From Paenibacillus nuruki (GTDB lineage Bacteria > Bacillota > Bacilli > Paenibacillales > Paenibacillaceae), in assembly GCF_001721045.1 (NCBI RefSeq), contig NZ_MDER01000030.1, positions 186,001 to 250,000 of the forward strand: a stretch of 64,000 nt of DNA. Direction: 5' to 3'. The notes beneath the pieces are model-generated. The model searched no databases. It was not told the DNA's origin and saw nothing but the letters and a program-made list of their open reading frames with translations. This document shows positions 63,290 through 64,000 of this stretch, piece by piece. A program made the translations under genes and the position numbers. Position 1 is the stretch's first letter. The number at the start of each line of letters is the position of its first letter.

Positions 63290-64000
63290 TTACGCTTGAT
63301 TGGGTTTGGCAAATAATTGAGCAATTTCAACAATCACTTCTGTGGCTTTGACCATATTATTTACAGACACGTACTCGTATTTACCATGATAATTTTCGCC
63401 ACCTGTAAAAATATTCGGGGTAGGTAGACCCATATAAGACAATTGAGCACCATCGGTTCCTCCGCGAACAGGTGTAATGTGAGGTTCAACACCTACATTT
63501 TTCATCGCTTGTCCTGCTATATCGACGATATGTTTTACAGGCTCTATTTTTTCACGCATATTGTAATATTGATCTTTCATTTCGATCAAAATATTGTTTT
63601 CACCATACGTTTGTCCAAATTCTTCGACAATGCTAGTTAATAGATTTTTTCTATGTTCAAAATTTTCACGGTTAAAATCACGAATAATATAAGATAATTG
63701 CGTTTCTTCTACATCTCCTTGAATAGAAGAAAGATGGAAGAATCCTTCATAACCATCTGTAAATTCAGGAGCTTCACCTGTTGGAAGACGACGATGCAGT
63801 TCCATCGCAATTTTCGCTGCATTCACCATTTTGTTTTTAGCTGTACCGGGATGAACATTACTGCCTTTGCAAATGACTTTAGCGGCAGCGGCATTGAATG
63901 TCTCATATTCAAGTTCTCCCAGTGGACCGCCATCTACGGTATACGCATATTCTGCACCGAACTTCGCTACATCGAATAAATGCGGGCCGCGACCAATTTC
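63290..64000 (-). CDS. pepT: peptidase T, C-terminal part (runs off the window)
   Basis: Zinc aminopeptidase that removes the N-terminal residue of tripeptides. The reading frame stays open to the window edge and begins [20 protein letters not shown], the conserved region right after the catalytic Glu pair of M20 peptidases. [56 protein letters not shown] and [14 protein letters not shown] follow, all PepT hallmarks. About 236 of roughly 410 residues are present; the start lies outside. Confidence 0.93.
   Translation of the reverse strand, partial: EIGRGPHLFDVAKFGAEYAYTVDGGPLGELEYETFNAAAAKVICKGSNVHPGTAKNKMVNAAKIAMELHRRLPTGEAPEFTDGYEGFFHLSSIQGDVEETQLSYIIRDFNRENFEHRKNLLTSIVEEFGQTYGENNILIEMKDQYYNMREKIEPVKHIVDIAGQAMKNVGVEPHITPVRGGTDGAQLSYMGLPTPNIFTGGENYHGKYEYVSVNNMVKATEVIVEIAQLFAKPNQA

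Overview
The window looks like a chromosomal segment of a low-to-moderate GC, spore-former-type Firmicute, most likely Paenibacillus or a close relative (inference). The evidence is AGGAGG-type ribosome binding sites with frequent TTG/GTG starts, a large secreted protein with three C-terminal SLH domains, a Yxd/Bce-type peptide-sensing locus, guanine and c-di-AMP riboswitches, soluble YfmS-like chemoreceptors and many Bacillus-type families. No phage, intact insertion sequence, CRISPR array, rRNA or tRNA was seen. The only mobile-type remnant is a broken Rpn-family nuclease fragment.

Layout. 1-3.6 kb: end of an exopolysaccharide operon (GH8-like hydrolase, degenerate GGDEF c-di-GMP receptor, a 47-residue membrane peptide, GT2 synthase). 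3.6-12.4 kb: POT peptide transporter, AIM24 protein, greA, acetyltransferase, PhzF protein, dbpA helicase, Rpn remnant, membrane metallophosphoesterase. 12.5-17.6 kb: Yxd/Bce-like locus (YxeA, response regulator, kinase, ABC ATPase, permease) with two matching operators. 17.6-24.4 kb: DUF218 protein, pyrK-pyrD, guanine riboswitch-xpt-pbuX, WYL regulator. 24.4-31.3 kb: DinB protein, serine hydrolase, pectin hydrolase YteR, mmuM-mmuP-asparaginase. 31.4-36.4 kb: KGG stress protein, SgrR-like regulator, a structured intergenic element, DUF4173 protein. 36.4-45.6 kb: SDR, acetyltransferases, KdpD-type Usp protein, c-di-AMP riboswitch with an RCK-like gene, a run of small unknown genes, NSS transporter. 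45.7-55.8 kb: aldo/keto reductase, second copy of the structured element, SLH surface protein, CUT1 sugar ABC transporter with catabolite operators. 55.8-64 kb: methyltransferase, acetate transporter, diguanylate cyclase, two YfmS-like chemoreceptors, MarR regulator, YkgJ protein, YxjG-type methionine synthase, start-less pepT.

How the parts fit. c-di-GMP signalling is present as an active-looking cyclase (57.4 kb) and a probable receptor (1.2 kb) tied to polysaccharide synthesis. c-di-AMP/potassium physiology is suggested by the riboswitch, the RCK-like protein behind it and the neighbouring KdpD-type Usp protein. Sulfur amino acid salvage (mmuM, mmuP, YxjG), purine and pyrimidine salvage or synthesis (xpt, pbuX, pyrK, pyrD), and plant polymer or sugar use (yteR, CUT1 transporter) fit a soil or rhizosphere lifestyle.

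The most unusual observation is a pair of about 150-170 bp intergenic elements (33.8 and 46.8 kb). They share short conserved loop sequences and the same five-stem fold, while the paired bases differ in a compensated way. They are a candidate undescribed structured RNA or DNA repeat family.
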